Positions 15,674-24,208 of a DNA stretch of 55,695 bases are shown in pieces. The notes beneath the pieces were generated by a model that was not told the DNA's origin, made no database searches, and was given only the letters and a program-made list of their open reading frames with translations. Source of the stretch: an uncultured Victivallales bacterium (GTDB lineage Bacteria; Verrucomicrobiota; Lentisphaeria; Victivallales; UBA1829); contig CAKUDG010000024.1 of NCBI GenBank assembly GCA_934644965.1, forward strand, positions 1-55,695, written 5' to 3'. The translations under genes were made by a program, and so were the position numbers. How positions within the stretch are numbered: the stretch's first letter is position 1; the number at the start of each line of letters is the position of its first letter.

Positions 15674-15721
15674 AATCGTTTTTCCGCGGCTCGAATCAAA
15701 CCAATTACGGGAACCCAAATT

Positions 15722-17014
15722 ATGTCCAAGATCGAAACGTGTCTTGAATGCGTCAGGTGCAAGGCCACCTATGACATTGGAGAACTCCGCTACACCTGCC
15801 GCTGCGGCGGAATACTCGACGTGAAGCGCAACCTCTCCGCCGTGGACGGCGAAGAACTGAAAAAAACCTGGGATCAACGCTGGGGTATGAAACGCGGAGT
15901 GGAATCCTCCGGCGTCTGGCGCTACCGGGAACTGATTCTGGATGCGCCCGATGACAAGATCATTACCCGGCAGGAAGGCAACACCCGTCTTTACCCGGCT
16001 CTCTCCGCCGGCGACTACGCGGGGCTGAAAAATCTCTACTTCAAACACGAGGGGGAAAATCCCACCGGAAGTTTCAAGGACCGCGGCATGACCTGCGGCG
16101 CAACCGCCGCAAAACTCTTCGATGCAAAATATGTCGCCTGCGCCAGTACCGGCAACACCAGCGCCAGCATGGCTTCCTATGCCGCCACCGCGGGAATGAA
16201 GGCGGTCATTTTCATTCCCGCAGGGAAGATCGCGTACGGAAAGCTCGCACAGGCTCTCGCATACAATGGATTGACTCTTCAGATTGATGGCAATTTCGAT
16301 GATGCCATGACCCTCGTTCAGGATGTCTGCCGCGAACTGGGAATCTATCTTTTGAACTCCATCAACCCCTTCCGGATCGAGGGACAGAAAGCCATCGCCT
16401 TTGAAACTCTCCAGCAGATGGACTGGGAAGTGCCGGACTGGTTCGTCATCCCCGGCGGCAATCTCGGCAACAGCAGCGCACTCGGAAAGGCACTCATGGA
16501 ACTTTATGCACTCGGAATCATTTCCAAAGTTCCCAGAATCGCCGTCATTCAAGCCGCAGGCGCCAATCCGCTTTACAGAATGTGGAAGGAACATACGCCT
16601 TATCAGGCCGTGAAAAATCCGGAAACCATCGCCACTGCCATTAAAATCGGCAACCCCGTTTCATGGGAAAAATCTCTGCGGGCTGTCAAGTGGAGCGACG
16701 GAACCGTCGAAGAGGTCACGGAACAGGAAATCATGGATGCAAAGGCCAAACTCGACGCCGCGGGAATCGGCGCGGAACCGGCTTCCTGCTGCAGTCTCGC
16801 AGGAGCCAGAAAACTCGCGCAGAAGGGCGTCATCGGCCCGGAGGAAACCGTCGTCGGCATCCTGACCGGAAACATTCTGAAGGATCCCGATGCCGTCATC
16901 GGGTATCATCAGGACACGCTCATGGAGCATTACGGCATCCGCGGAACCTTCGCAAACAAACCCCTTCAGATTCCTCCGACTCTGGAAGCGGTCAAAGCTG
17001 CACTCGGCTGCTGA
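15722..17014 (+). CDS. thrC: Threonine synthase
   Basis: PLP enzyme converting O-phosphohomoserine to threonine. The 430-residue protein opens with a CxxC...C-x-C zinc-ribbon-like module (CLECVRCKATYDIGELRYTCRCGG), as in the plant/archaeal-type threonine synthases. The PLP lysine is in NPTGSFKDRGM. CASTGNTSASMASYAATAGM and the phosphate-binding VIPGGNLGNSSALGKA are also present, as is GILTGNILKDPD near the end. It follows the LptF/G gene by 48 bases without an obvious promoter of its own and ends before a strong terminator, so the two may share a message. It is a fold-type II enzyme; the closely related cysteate synthase is a less likely alternative. Confidence 0.92.
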   Translation: MSKIETCLECVRCKATYDIGELRYTCRCGGILDVKRNLSAVDGEELKKTWDQRWGMKRGVESSGVWRYRELILDAPDDKIITRQEGNTRLYPALSAGDYAGLKNLYFKHEGENPTGSFKDRGMTCGATAAKLFDAKYVACASTGNTSASMASYAATAGMKAVIFIPAGKIAYGKLAQALAYNGLTLQIDGNFDDAMTLVQDVCRELGIYLLNSINPFRIEGQKAIAFETLQQMDWEVPDWFVIPGGNLGNSSALGKALMELYALGIISKVPRIAVIQAAGANPLYRMWKEHTPYQAVKNPETIATAIKIGNPVSWEKSLRAVKWSDGTVEEVTEQEIMDAKAKLDAAGIGAEPASCCSLAGARKLAQKGVIGPEETVVGILTGNILKDPDAVIGYHQDTLMEHYGIRGTFANKPLQIPPTLEAVKAALGC

Positions 17015-17060
17015 AGTAAAGTCCGGACGGACGGGGGCAACTCTGGAGTCATCATATGCC

Positions 17061-17122
17061 GGAGCAGAGGCGAAAGCACGCTCTCAGGCGCATTTCTCTG
17101 CTCCGCGTTTTTTCAATTTTTT
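17061..17122 (+). terminator. Terminator of thrC
   Basis: GGAGCAGAG (17061-17069) pairs perfectly with CTCTGCTCC (17096-17104), with a further GCG/CGC inside, and is followed by TTTTTT and a second T-run. Confidence 0.8.
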
Positions 17123-17431
17123 TTCTTTCGTTTTCTCCTGGCGCAATCTTGGTGGGGAAAAAATCATCCCGTCGACCCGCCCGCCCTTTTCCCTTACAGA
17201 AGAAAAAGAAGGACAAGCGGCAGAAAAAAATGGAGAAAGGTCTGAAAAAAGGGGAGAATTCCTCTTCTTCCCTCCCTCATTTTCACCATCTTTTCTCTTC
17301 ACAGTTTTTTCCTCTGACAGGAGAAATCAGGAGAAAGCGGAAGATTATCAGAAGACCATTAAAAACGAAGCAGGATGAAACGCTTTTGAACAGGATTCAT
17401 TCTGTTTCCCCCCTGCCCCGGGCTCAAGAAT
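17123..17431. other. Low-complexity intergenic stretch
   Basis: About 310 bases of purine- and pyrimidine-rich DNA after the thrC terminator and before the end of the convergent ABC gene. Frames here read as Lys/Arg/Ser/Phe runs. No gene or regulatory site is convincing. Confidence 0.5.
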
Positions 17432-18232
17432 TCATACAGGGAGCGGCCAGAGTCTGCCACCGGGTCCGGGGAGGAGCTTGAGATCAATATCGAAAGCGGC
17501 CTTGAGATTTTCCGGAGTCAGGATATCCGAACGTTTTCCCTGAGCGGTGATGCGTCCTCCGCCGAGGATCATGCCGTGCTGGAAGGAAGCGGTGATTTCC
17601 TCCAGACGCTGAGTGACAAAAAGGATGGTTGTCTTCCGGGAACGGGCTGCAATGGATTCGATGGAATCCAGCAGAATTTCACGGCTTTTCAGATCCAGAT
17701 GAACACAGGTTTCATCCAGGATCAGCAGTTCGGGATCGGCAATGAGGGTTCTTCCGATGAGGGCTTTGACCTGTTCTCCAGAGGAAACTCTCTCAAAGGC
17801 GCGGTCCGCGAGTTTCAAAGCGCCAAGCAGTTCCAGAATTCCAGAAGCCTTTTCTATTTCCTCCGGTTTCGCCTTGCGGTAGAAGCCGACTGTGGAATCG
17901 ATCCCGGAAAGGACGACGTCCATCACCGTGCACTGACTGTTCATGACACTGTTGGTCCATGCCTGGAGAAAGGGACTTGCCCAGGCGATTTTCTTCCGGA
18001 CATCAAAAAGATTCACCGTCCCGTAACGGTTCCCCAGCACAGTGATTTCCGCGCCGTACAAGGGCCAGATCAAACCGAGAATCATCTTGACAAGCGTGGT
18101 TTTCCCTGCTCCGTTCGGCCCGAGAATGAACCAGTGTTCTCCGCGGTTGACGCTCCAGTTGAGCGAATGAAGAATTTCCTTCCCCTCAAGTTTGAGGGTT
18201 GCGTTTTTAATCTCTATCGCAGTTCCGGACAT
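17432..18232 (-). CDS. Stand-alone ABC-type ATPase with degenerate signature motif
   Basis: A 266-residue single ABC nucleotide-binding domain of the kind annotated as ModF/PhrA-like or iron-chelate-like. Walker A is LGPNGAGKTT (38-46) and Walker B is LLILDE (169-174). Two motifs differ from the norm: the signature is VSSGEQ (149-154) instead of LSGGQ, and the switch residue after FVT is Gln (208) instead of His. The D-loop HLD is kept. No permease or binding protein is near, so it may work with a distant transporter or have a non-transport role. The ATG follows AGGAGA. It lies downstream of pheA on the same strand after a 280-base gap without visible terminator. Confidence 0.85.
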   Translation of the reverse strand: MSGTAIEIKNATLKLEGKEILHSLNWSVNRGEHWFILGPNGAGKTTLVKMILGLIWPLYGAEITVLGNRYGTVNLFDVRKKIAWASPFLQAWTNSVMNSQCTVMDVVLSGIDSTVGFYRKAKPEEIEKASGILELLGALKLADRAFERVSSGEQVKALIGRTLIADPELLILDETCVHLDLKSREILLDSIESIAARSRKTTILFVTQRLEEITASFQHGMILGGGRITAQGKRSDILTPENLKAAFDIDLKLLPGPGGRLWPLPV

Positions 18233-18513
18233 ATTGTGAAGGTCTCCTGTCTGAGAGTGAGGTTTCAGTATTGTTTCCCCGCAGTCTGCGGCGCGGAAGC
18301 GGGGCGGCGGCGGGGACACCCCTCTTTTTTTCCCCTCCCCCCGCTTCCCTGCGCATTTCCCGCCGTTCCCGTTTCACAGGGGGGGAGAGGAGGGACGGGA
18401 GAGGAAAAAACACACAGAGCTGTCTCCACCATGAGACGGAAGAAGAACAAACTGCAGGTGCATATCGGTCTGCAGCAAGCGCTATGCGTTTTCCCCCTTC
18501 CGTCTTCCGGGCC

Positions 18514-19590
18514 TTATTCTGCGGCATTGGCTCTGGGATAGCTGCCGAGGATCCGCATGGAATTGGAAATTTTTCCCAGTTCGTCCAGAGCGCGTACCAG
18601 CTTTTCATCGGTGACATGGCCCAGCATGTCAATGAAGAAGAAATACTCCCAGTTCTGTTTCTTGGAAGGACGGCTTTCAATCATGGTCAGTGTGATATTT
18701 TCATTTTTGAAGGGGAGGAGCGAATCGTACAGGGCGCCGACACGGTCCTTGATGGAAAAACAGATGGAGGTCTTGTCCGAACCGGTGGGTTTGGAAACGG
18801 CGTCGGGACGGGAAATCACCAGGAAACGCGTGGTATTGTTGGGGTTGTCCTCAATATTCGAGCAGAGGATATTGAGTCCGTAGACCTCGGCGGCGAGGGA
18901 TGCAGCAATAGCGGCGGCGCCGTCTTCCCTTGAGGCAAGTTCGGCGGCACGGGTGTTGGAACTGGTTTCGAGCAGCTCGACTCCGCGCATATTTTCCTGA
19001 AGCCAGCAGCGACACTGACTGAGCGTCTGGGAATGGGCATAAATTTTTTTCACGGAAGGCATCGGGTTGTTGGAAATCAGGCAGTGATGAACCCGCATGT
19101 TGATCTCGGCACAGATTTTCACATCCGATTCCAGGAACATGTCCAGCGTGTGATTCACGACGCCCTCGGTGGAATTTTCAACGGGGACGCATCCGTAATC
19201 CACGCGTCCGGCGGCGACATCCTCAAAGATCTTGTCCGTCCCGCTCTCCGCCAGATACCCGACGCTCCTGCCGAATTTGGACATAGCCGCCAGATGAGTA
19301 AATGTCGCCTCCGGTCCCAGATACGCCACCTTCAGCGGATATTCCAGAGAAAGCGCTCCGGACATGATTTCCCGATAGATCGAACGCAGTGTGGAATTGC
19401 TCATCGGCCCTGCATTCAGAGAACAGAGACGGTCCAGAACCGCCTTTTCCCGTTCGGGCACATAAATGGCCGCGGTCCGGCTTTTCTTCCAGTTCCCGAC
19501 CTCGATCACGGCTTTGTAGCGCTCGTTCAGGAGTTCCACAATCCGGGCGTCCAGCCCGTCTATTTTCTGACGGATATCCTCTAAATTCAT
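18514..19590 (-). CDS. pheA: Chorismate mutase/prephenate dehydratase (P-protein)
   Basis: Bifunctional enzyme of phenylalanine synthesis. An AroQ-type chorismate mutase occupies residues 1-90 (LEDIRQKIDGLDARIVELLNERYK, then YVPEREKAVLDRL). The prephenate dehydratase domain spans about 95-270 (VAYLGPEATFTHLAA, VPVENSTEGVVNHTLDMF, and the diagnostic NTTRFLVI). A C-terminal ACT domain, about 285-350, with GALYDSLLPF and TMIESRPSK would bind phenylalanine as feedback inhibitor. At 358 residues it has the usual length. The ATG is preceded by GGAAGG. It follows the heptose adenylyltransferase gene after 93 bases on the same strand. No leader peptide with a Phe run was found upstream. Confidence 0.95.
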   Translation of the reverse strand: MNLEDIRQKIDGLDARIVELLNERYKAVIEVGNWKKSRTAAIYVPEREKAVLDRLCSLNAGPMSNSTLRSIYREIMSGALSLEYPLKVAYLGPEATFTHLAAMSKFGRSVGYLAESGTDKIFEDVAAGRVDYGCVPVENSTEGVVNHTLDMFLESDVKICAEINMRVHHCLISNNPMPSVKKIYAHSQTLSQCRCWLQENMRGVELLETSSNTRAAELASREDGAAAIAASLAAEVYGLNILCSNIEDNPNNTTRFLVISRPDAVSKPTGSDKTSICFSIKDRVGALYDSLLPFKNENITLTMIESRPSKKQNWEYFFFIDMLGHVTDEKLVRALDELGKISNSMRILGSYPRANAAE

Positions 19591-19683
19591 TCTCCGATTC
19601 CTTCCATTTTCAGCCGGAACGGCTTCTTTTCATTCTGTCAAAGCAGTAATTTACATTCGGAAGGGCTCTTATTCAAGAGATTT

Positions 19684-20196
19684 TCAGGAAGGTTTTCCAG
19701 ATGCCTTCGCAATCAGGCCGCTCGTGGAGAAGCCGGCCACAAAGGGGATGAAACGGATTTCCGCCCCCGATTCCAGAAGTGCGCTGCGTTCCCCGGGATC
19801 GAGTTTTTCCAGAGTGTAGTCCCCCCCTTTGACATAGACGTCAGGTTTCAGAAGGCAGATTTCCCGACTGCAACGGTCACCATGGAACACAGTCACGGCG
19901 TCCACAAAAGAAAAACACGCCAGAAGAAACGCCCGGTCCTCCTCCCGGCAGACCGGACGCGAAGGACCTTTCAGCGCACGCACCGATTCGTCGGAATTCA
20001 GCAGCAGAATCAGGGCATCCCCCAGAGACCGGGCCGCAAGCAGATATTCCGCGTGGCCTCGATGCAGTAAATCAAAACAGCCGTTGGTCAGAACAACGCG
20101 TTTTCTCAAACGGCGCATCTCCTCCCGCCACGCCGTGGCTGCGGAAATATCCAGCACTTTGTCTCCCGGATGAAACGCTTCAGTCGCAAGAGCCAT
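19684..20196 (-). CDS. rfaE2: D-glycero-beta-D-manno-heptose 1-phosphate adenylyltransferase
   Basis: Nucleotidyltransferase making ADP-heptose for the lipopolysaccharide inner core. It has the cytidylyltransferase-like fold: VVLTNGCFDLLHRGHAEYL with the HxGH-type motif, LILLLNSDESVRALKGPSRPV, and DVYVKGGDYTLEKL followed by a C-terminal SGLIAK. It corresponds to the C-terminal half of E. coli HldE; the kinase half is not fused or adjacent. The ATG at 20196 follows AAGGAAAGGA at a fair distance; a TTG two codons upstream is possible. At 170 residues it has normal length. Together with the LptF/G gene it supports a Gram-negative envelope with heptose-containing lipopolysaccharide. Confidence 0.88.
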   Translation of the reverse strand: MALATEAFHPGDKVLDISAATAWREEMRRLRKRVVLTNGCFDLLHRGHAEYLLAARSLGDALILLLNSDESVRALKGPSRPVCREEDRAFLLACFSFVDAVTVFHGDRCSREICLLKPDVYVKGGDYTLEKLDPGERSALLESGAEIRFIPFVAGFSTSGLIAKASGKPS

Positions 20197-20278
20197 AAAC
20201 AAACATTCCTTTCCTTCTTCATGATTCCGGCTCTGAAGTCCAGTCCGGAATCTGGCTTTTCAGCGAATCGGACGCCTC

Positions 20279-20920
20279 TCAGAAGGCATCGCCTGTATCC
20301 GAGGATGGCCGGAGAGGCATGTACGCCGTGTCCTCCAGATGGAAATCCCCGCCGGTCAGAAAACGCCGGACGGCCTCCTTCAGATCCGAAAGACCGCGCT
20401 CGGACAGGGGATCATTCTGTGTTTCCGTTCCGGAGGAAAGCGTCGCCGCAACCGTAAACAAATTGACGGCGGAGAGATCCGGAGCAAAATTATTCCGCGG
20501 ATTCACGTACGAGCTCCCGTTCAGACTGGAAACAAGGGAAAACTCCCCGGAAGAATCCGTAAGCTGAGGAATGAACACATCCCCCTGGCTGGAGACTGCC
20601 GTATTCGGCACGTCGTCCGCCGTGAACGGGATGCCGTCCGGCCCGTAGTCCCAGTCAATGATATACTGCCCGCGGTCACCGCCGACATAACCGGAGGCGG
20701 CGGCCCGGTCCGCCGCCGCACGAGCTTCAATGACGTTCCGGACATTCTCTATCCCGAGTGCGGAAATCAGCAGCAGCCCCAGAAAAACAACAAGAATGCC
20801 GATCAGACTGACCACCAGTTCCGTCACGGCCTGTCCTCTTTCTCCGGCGCGGGATTTCTTCCCCCTGACTCTCTGTCTGAGGAACTCTTTCCCATTATGA
20901 AACCGGGCGTTTCCGTTCAT
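20279..20920 (-). CDS. TadE-like membrane protein
   Basis: A 213-residue protein with a basic N-terminus, a single TM helix (about residues 33-55), and a long exported domain. The stretch ERGQAVTELVVSLIGILVVFLGLLL matches the TadE-type opening RGQA-x-x-E, in which the Glu follows the processing site. The exported part contains DYGPDGIPFTADDVPN, a calcium-loop-like acidic run, and is otherwise unrecognised. No other Tad pilus genes are near. The ATG is preceded by AGGAAAGG. A possible extended -10 (TGCTAAACT, minus strand, 21047-21039) lies about 115 bases upstream. Confidence 0.7.
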   Translation of the reverse strand: MNGNARFHNGKEFLRQRVRGKKSRAGERGQAVTELVVSLIGILVVFLGLLLISALGIENVRNVIEARAAADRAAASGYVGGDRGQYIIDWDYGPDGIPFTADDVPNTAVSSQGDVFIPQLTDSSGEFSLVSSLNGSSYVNPRNNFAPDLSAVNLFTVAATLSSGTETQNDPLSERGLSDLKEAVRRFLTGGDFHLEDTAYMPLRPSSDTGDAF

Positions 20921-21107
20921 TGTCCGGGACCTTTCCTGTATTCTTTTCCGCCGGGGGATGCCCGGGGGCGCGTACAGATGTGCACGGCGCATCTTCCCGC
21001 GGGGATCCGTATTTTTATTCCGCTTCCGGAACTTCTGTAGTTTAGCACAGGAATGCGGCGGATGCAAAACGGAATCACGTTTTTCGGAAAAAACTTCGGG
21101 GATTCTT

Positions 21108-21136
21108 TTGCAAATCGCATTTCCGGCACTTAGATT
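21108..21136 (+). promoter_or_regulatory. Candidate promoter for rex
   Basis: TTGCAA (21108-21113), a 17-base spacer and TAGATT (21131-21136), about 80 bases ahead of rex. Confidence 0.45.
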
Positions 21137-21217
21137 GACTCCGGATTCTGCAATTCCAGAAACGGACGGGGGAAAAGGGAACAGAATTTTTCGTTACGGC
21201 ACACGGAGATAAGGATC

Positions 21218-21919
21218 ATGGAAACACAGAAAACCTACAGAATCCCGACATTGAAACGTCTGCCGTCCTATCTGCGCGAACTCAGAAATCTGAGGGAACG
21301 GGGGAAGCGTTATGTGGCGAGTCCGGCCCTCGCCGAGGCATTGGGAGTCGACGCCATCACTGCGCGAAAAGACATGGAGATGCTCGGAGCCTCCGGAATG
21401 CCCGGAGTGGGATTCGACGTCCAGGCCCTGATTGACAGCATCGAGGATTGCCTGGGATGCAAGAACTCCTCTGAAGCCTTCCTGGCGGGCACAGGCGATT
21501 TCGGCAAGGCGCTTCTCGGATACGGCGGATTCGGGGAATACGGGCTGAAAATTGTCGCCGCATTTGATCATGATCCGATTCCGGAAGGGAAATCCATTCA
21601 CGGCATTCCCGTTTTCGGATATTCGCACTTCCGCCATTATGCAGAACGGCTGAACATCCGGCTCGGGATTCTCTGCACAGGAGAAGACGAAGCACAGAAA
21701 ACGGCTGAACTGATGGTGGAGTCCGGGATTCTGGCCATCTGGAACTTCACTGCGCATACTCTGCGTCTTCCGCCGGGAATCATCCGCCAGAGGGTCAATC
21801 TGGCAGGGGACCTGGCGGTCCTGTCCGTCAAACTGGCGGAACGGCTCCGGAGCGGGGATACCGGAACGCTTCCGCGCTCTGCAGGGGAATCTGCTGCAGA
21901 AGGAAAGAAGAAAGGCTGA
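21218..21919 (+). CDS. rex: Redox-sensing transcriptional repressor Rex
   Basis: NADH/NAD+-responsive repressor that leaves DNA when NADH rises, typically controlling fermentation and hydrogenase genes. An N-terminal winged helix (about 8-80) has TLKRLPSYLRELRNL and SPALAEALGVDAITARKDMEML. A Rossmann domain follows, with FLAGTGDFGKALLGY (88-102, GxGxxG type) and later ILAIWNFTAHTLRLPPGI. The 233-residue length is slightly above the norm, with a disordered tail. The ATG follows GGAGATAAGGAT. It heads the redox block, 8 bases before the [2Fe-2S] protein gene, and probably regulates the hydrogenase genes downstream; a candidate operator is listed at 25438. Confidence 0.93.
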   Translation: METQKTYRIPTLKRLPSYLRELRNLRERGKRYVASPALAEALGVDAITARKDMEMLGASGMPGVGFDVQALIDSIEDCLGCKNSSEAFLAGTGDFGKALLGYGGFGEYGLKIVAAFDHDPIPEGKSIHGIPVFGYSHFRHYAERLNIRLGILCTGEDEAQKTAELMVESGILAIWNFTAHTLRLPPGIIRQRVNLAGDLAVLSVKLAERLRSGDTGTLPRSAGESAAEGKKKG

Positions 21920-21927
21920 GTGAACCT

Positions 21928-22176
21928 GTGAAGAAACATTCCATCGTCATTTGCATGGGCAGTTCCTGTTTTGCCCGCGGAAACAAACGCAATTTGAAAA
22001 TCATTGAGGAATATCTGCAGAAACATGCTCTCGACTGCGCCCTGAGCGGGCGCGGATGCACCGGGAACTGCCGGGGCGGCCCCAATCTCCAAATCGACGG
22101 AGAAAATTTTGAACGGGTGGACCCCGAATCCCTCATTGACCTCCTCGACCGGAAACTCATGCATGACTCCGAATGA
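21928..22176 (+). CDS. Thioredoxin-like [2Fe-2S] ferredoxin
   Basis: An 82-residue electron-transfer protein. CMGSSCFARG near the N-terminus and GRGCTGNCRGGPNLQIDG supply the four cysteines in the CxxxxC...CxxxC pattern of thioredoxin-like [2Fe-2S] ferredoxins (NuoE C-terminal type). Such small proteins often accompany [FeFe] hydrogenases and sensory hydrogenases. The start is GTG, and it lies 8 bases behind rex, so both are on one message. Its stop codon overlaps the start of a tiny following frame (ATGA). Its partner is probably the sensory hydrogenase encoded next, by position. Confidence 0.85.
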   Translation: MKKHSIVICMGSSCFARGNKRNLKIIEEYLQKHALDCALSGRGCTGNCRGGPNLQIDGENFERVDPESLIDLLDRKLMHDSE

Positions 22177-22385
22177 ATTCCGGAATCCCGAAATCCCGGG
22201 AGGAGCCGGAAGACTCAACTCAGGCTTCCGGGAAACCTGCGCAAAGGAGATGCCATGAATCCGCTGAATGCGGAGAATGCAGCGGCAAAAAAAAGCAGAT
22301 AAACGGAACAGAAATCAACGAATCACTGAAAACTGCAAAAAAGAAGAAAAACAAAGACTTTCAGAAACGGAAGGTAGAATCATGA
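22173..22385 (+). CDS. Possible small Cys- and Lys-containing protein between the ferredoxin and the sensory hydrogenase
   Basis: A 70-residue frame that starts in an ATGA overlap with the ferredoxin stop and ends in an ATGA overlap with the start of the sensory hydrogenase. Coupling at both ends is unlikely to be accidental, although the composition is low in hydrophobic residues and rich in Lys, Glu and Ser, so it may be disordered or not translated. It contains RRCHESAECGEC, three closely spaced Cys with a His. No family is recognised. A competing 15-residue frame (22255-22302) has the better ribosome-binding site, AAAGGAGATGCC. Which of them is real cannot be settled from sequence. Confidence 0.35.
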   Translation: MNSGIPKSREEPEDSTQASGKPAQRRCHESAECGECSGKKKQINGTEINESLKTAKKKKNKDFQKRKVES

Positions 22386-24208
22386 GCCGTCATTCCTATC
22401 CAGTCTATACCATTGAGGCGGAATGCCAGGACTGTTACAAATGCGTCAGACACTGCCCCGTCAAAGCCATCCGGGTGCGTGACGGACATGCGACAGTCAT
22501 TCCGGAATTATGCATCGCCTGCGGCAAATGCGTGGAAGTCTGCCCCGCGAAGGCGAAACAGGTGAGGAACGATACCGGGCGGGTTCGTCTTCTGCTGACG
22601 GAAAAGAAAGCCGTCTATGCCTCTCTTGCGCCGTCGTGGATCAGCGAGTTCAAATTTCTTTCCAGCGGGCAGCTGATCCGGGCCCTGAAGCTGCTGGGAT
22701 TCGCGGGAGTGAGCGAAACGGCGCTGGGAGCGCAGATTGTCTCGCAGAAGATTTCGGAGGAACTGGAGAAGGCGGGGACGTCCGGACTCTTTCTTTCCTC
22801 GGCGTGTCCGACGGCCGTGGATTATGTGCTCAAATATCTTCCGCATCTGGCGGAAGCGGTCACGCCCGTGGGATCCCCTCTGATGGCGCACTGCCGGATG
22901 CTCCGCGAAACCTTCGGGGAAGAGATCGGGATCGTGTTCATCGGCCCCTGCATCGGGAAAAAGAATGAGGCGGACCGCAATCCGGAACTGCTGAATTTAT
23001 CCATCACCTACCCTGAACTCAACCAGCTTTTCCGGGAGGCGGGAATCGATCCGAAACGCCTTGTCCCGGAGGAGGAAGACGTCTTCCTTCCCCGCGATGC
23101 GGAAGAAGGCGCCCGTTATCCGATCGAAGGAGGAATGAACGACACCATCCAGTTCCAGACGAAAAAGGAAGGAATCCATTACGCCGCACTGGGGGGGATC
23201 GACAATCTGAAGCTGACTCTGGGCGGTCTGGAAGGACCGATTCCGGAAAAGGAAACCGTCTTTGTCGAAATTCTCGCCTGCCGGGGCGGCTGCGTACACG
23301 GTCCCTGCGCGGAACACGATTCTCCGGGTCTTCTGGAACGCCTGCGCGTACTGCGCCATGCGAAATGGCCCGAAATGCCGAAGAAACGTCCCCTTCCCGG
23401 CGGGATTGCGCATGCCTTTCCGGCGGATGCCGTCTCCATCACCGATCCGGACGGAAGCGCCCTGACCGCCGCGCTGCGAAGCATCGGCAAAACCTCCCCC
23501 AGGGACGAACTCAACTGCGACAGTTGCGGATACGACACCTGCCGCAATTTTGCAAAAGCCCTGATCTCCGGACACGCCGAACCTTCCATGTGCGTCTCTT
23601 ATCTGAAAAAGCTTGCTCAGAAAAAGGCGAACGCGCTTCTCCGGAGCATTCCCTCCGGAGTTGTGATTGCCGATAAAAACCTCCAGATCATCGAGTGCAA
23701 CCGCAATTTCGCGGCTCTCTTCGGAACAGATACGCTCGAAGCTTTTGACGCGTGCCCGGGAATGGCGGGAGCGGATCTGAGGAGGATCATTCCGTTTGCG
23801 GGCCTTCTGGAATCCTCGCTCCAGAGCGGGCAGGACATCCGGAGGGATTCCCTCAAAACGGGAAAACGGCTTTTTTATCTGCACATATTCAATCTGGAGC
23901 CGGGCGAAGTCGTCGGAGCCGTCGTGTTCGATGTGACGAAAACGGAGCTCCGGAGAGAACAGATTGCGGAACGCGCTCGACAGGTCATTGACCGGAATCT
24001 GGCGACCGTACAGGAAATCGCCTGCCGACTCGGCGAACAGATGGCGGACACCGAACTGCTCCTGCGTTCCATTGCAGAGGATTATGCCGATGAAAGCAGT
24101 CTCGGAACCTCCTCCGGCGCTTCCACCACTGAAATAGAGTCCGGAGAAGTGCGCTCTCTGGCAAATGGAGAGGAGGAGGAGGAGGAGGAGGAGGAAGGCC
24201 GCTTATGA
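22382..24208 (+). CDS. Sensory-type [FeFe] hydrogenase with PAS domain (HydS-like)
   Basis: A 608-residue protein. Two [4Fe-4S] motifs lie at residues 15-60 (CQDCYKCVRHC, CIACGKCVEVC). The H-cluster domain runs from about 75 to 340 with altered motifs: SSACP (139-143) where catalytic enzymes have TSCCP, GPCIGKK (188-194) instead of MPCxxKK, and EILACRGGC near 295. A further Fe-S motif, CDSCGYDTC, lies near 380, and a PAS-like domain at about 410-520 (SGVVIADKNLQIIECNRNFAALFG). The tail ends in a run of Glu. Loss of the proton-relay Cys and addition of PAS match the group C sensory hydrogenases rather than H2 producers. The start follows GGAAGG; the frame is open further up. It is coupled by ATGA to the phosphatase gene. 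Confidence 0.9.
   Translation: MSRHSYPVYTIEAECQDCYKCVRHCPVKAIRVRDGHATVIPELCIACGKCVEVCPAKAKQVRNDTGRVRLLLTEKKAVYASLAPSWISEFKFLSSGQLIRALKLLGFAGVSETALGAQIVSQKISEELEKAGTSGLFLSSACPTAVDYVLKYLPHLAEAVTPVGSPLMAHCRMLRETFGEEIGIVFIGPCIGKKNEADRNPELLNLSITYPELNQLFREAGIDPKRLVPEEEDVFLPRDAEEGARYPIEGGMNDTIQFQTKKEGIHYAALGGIDNLKLTLGGLEGPIPEKETVFVEILACRGGCVHGPCAEHDSPGLLERLRVLRHAKWPEMPKKRPLPGGIAHAFPADAVSITDPDGSALTAALRSIGKTSPRDELNCDSCGYDTCRNFAKALISGHAEPSMCVSYLKKLAQKKANALLRSIPSGVVIADKNLQIIECNRNFAALFGTDTLEAFDACPGMAGADLRRIIPFAGLLESSLQSGQDIRRDSLKTGKRLFYLHIFNLEPGEVVGAVVFDVTKTELRREQIAERARQVIDRNLATVQEIACRLGEQMADTELLLRSIAEDYADESSLGTSSGASTTEIESGEVRSLANGEEEEEEEEEGRL

Noticed and set aside
18233..18513. Terminator or leader peptide between pheA and the ABC ATPase gene
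   Set aside because: The gap is full of G- and C-runs but no stable stem with a T-tract and no Phe-rich frame is visible.
22255..22400. Programmed frameshift at the A8 run joining a leader peptide to the sensory hydrogenase
   Set aside because: The shift needed is +1, while A-runs favour -1, and the hydrogenase has its own ribosome-binding site and a normal family start at 22382.
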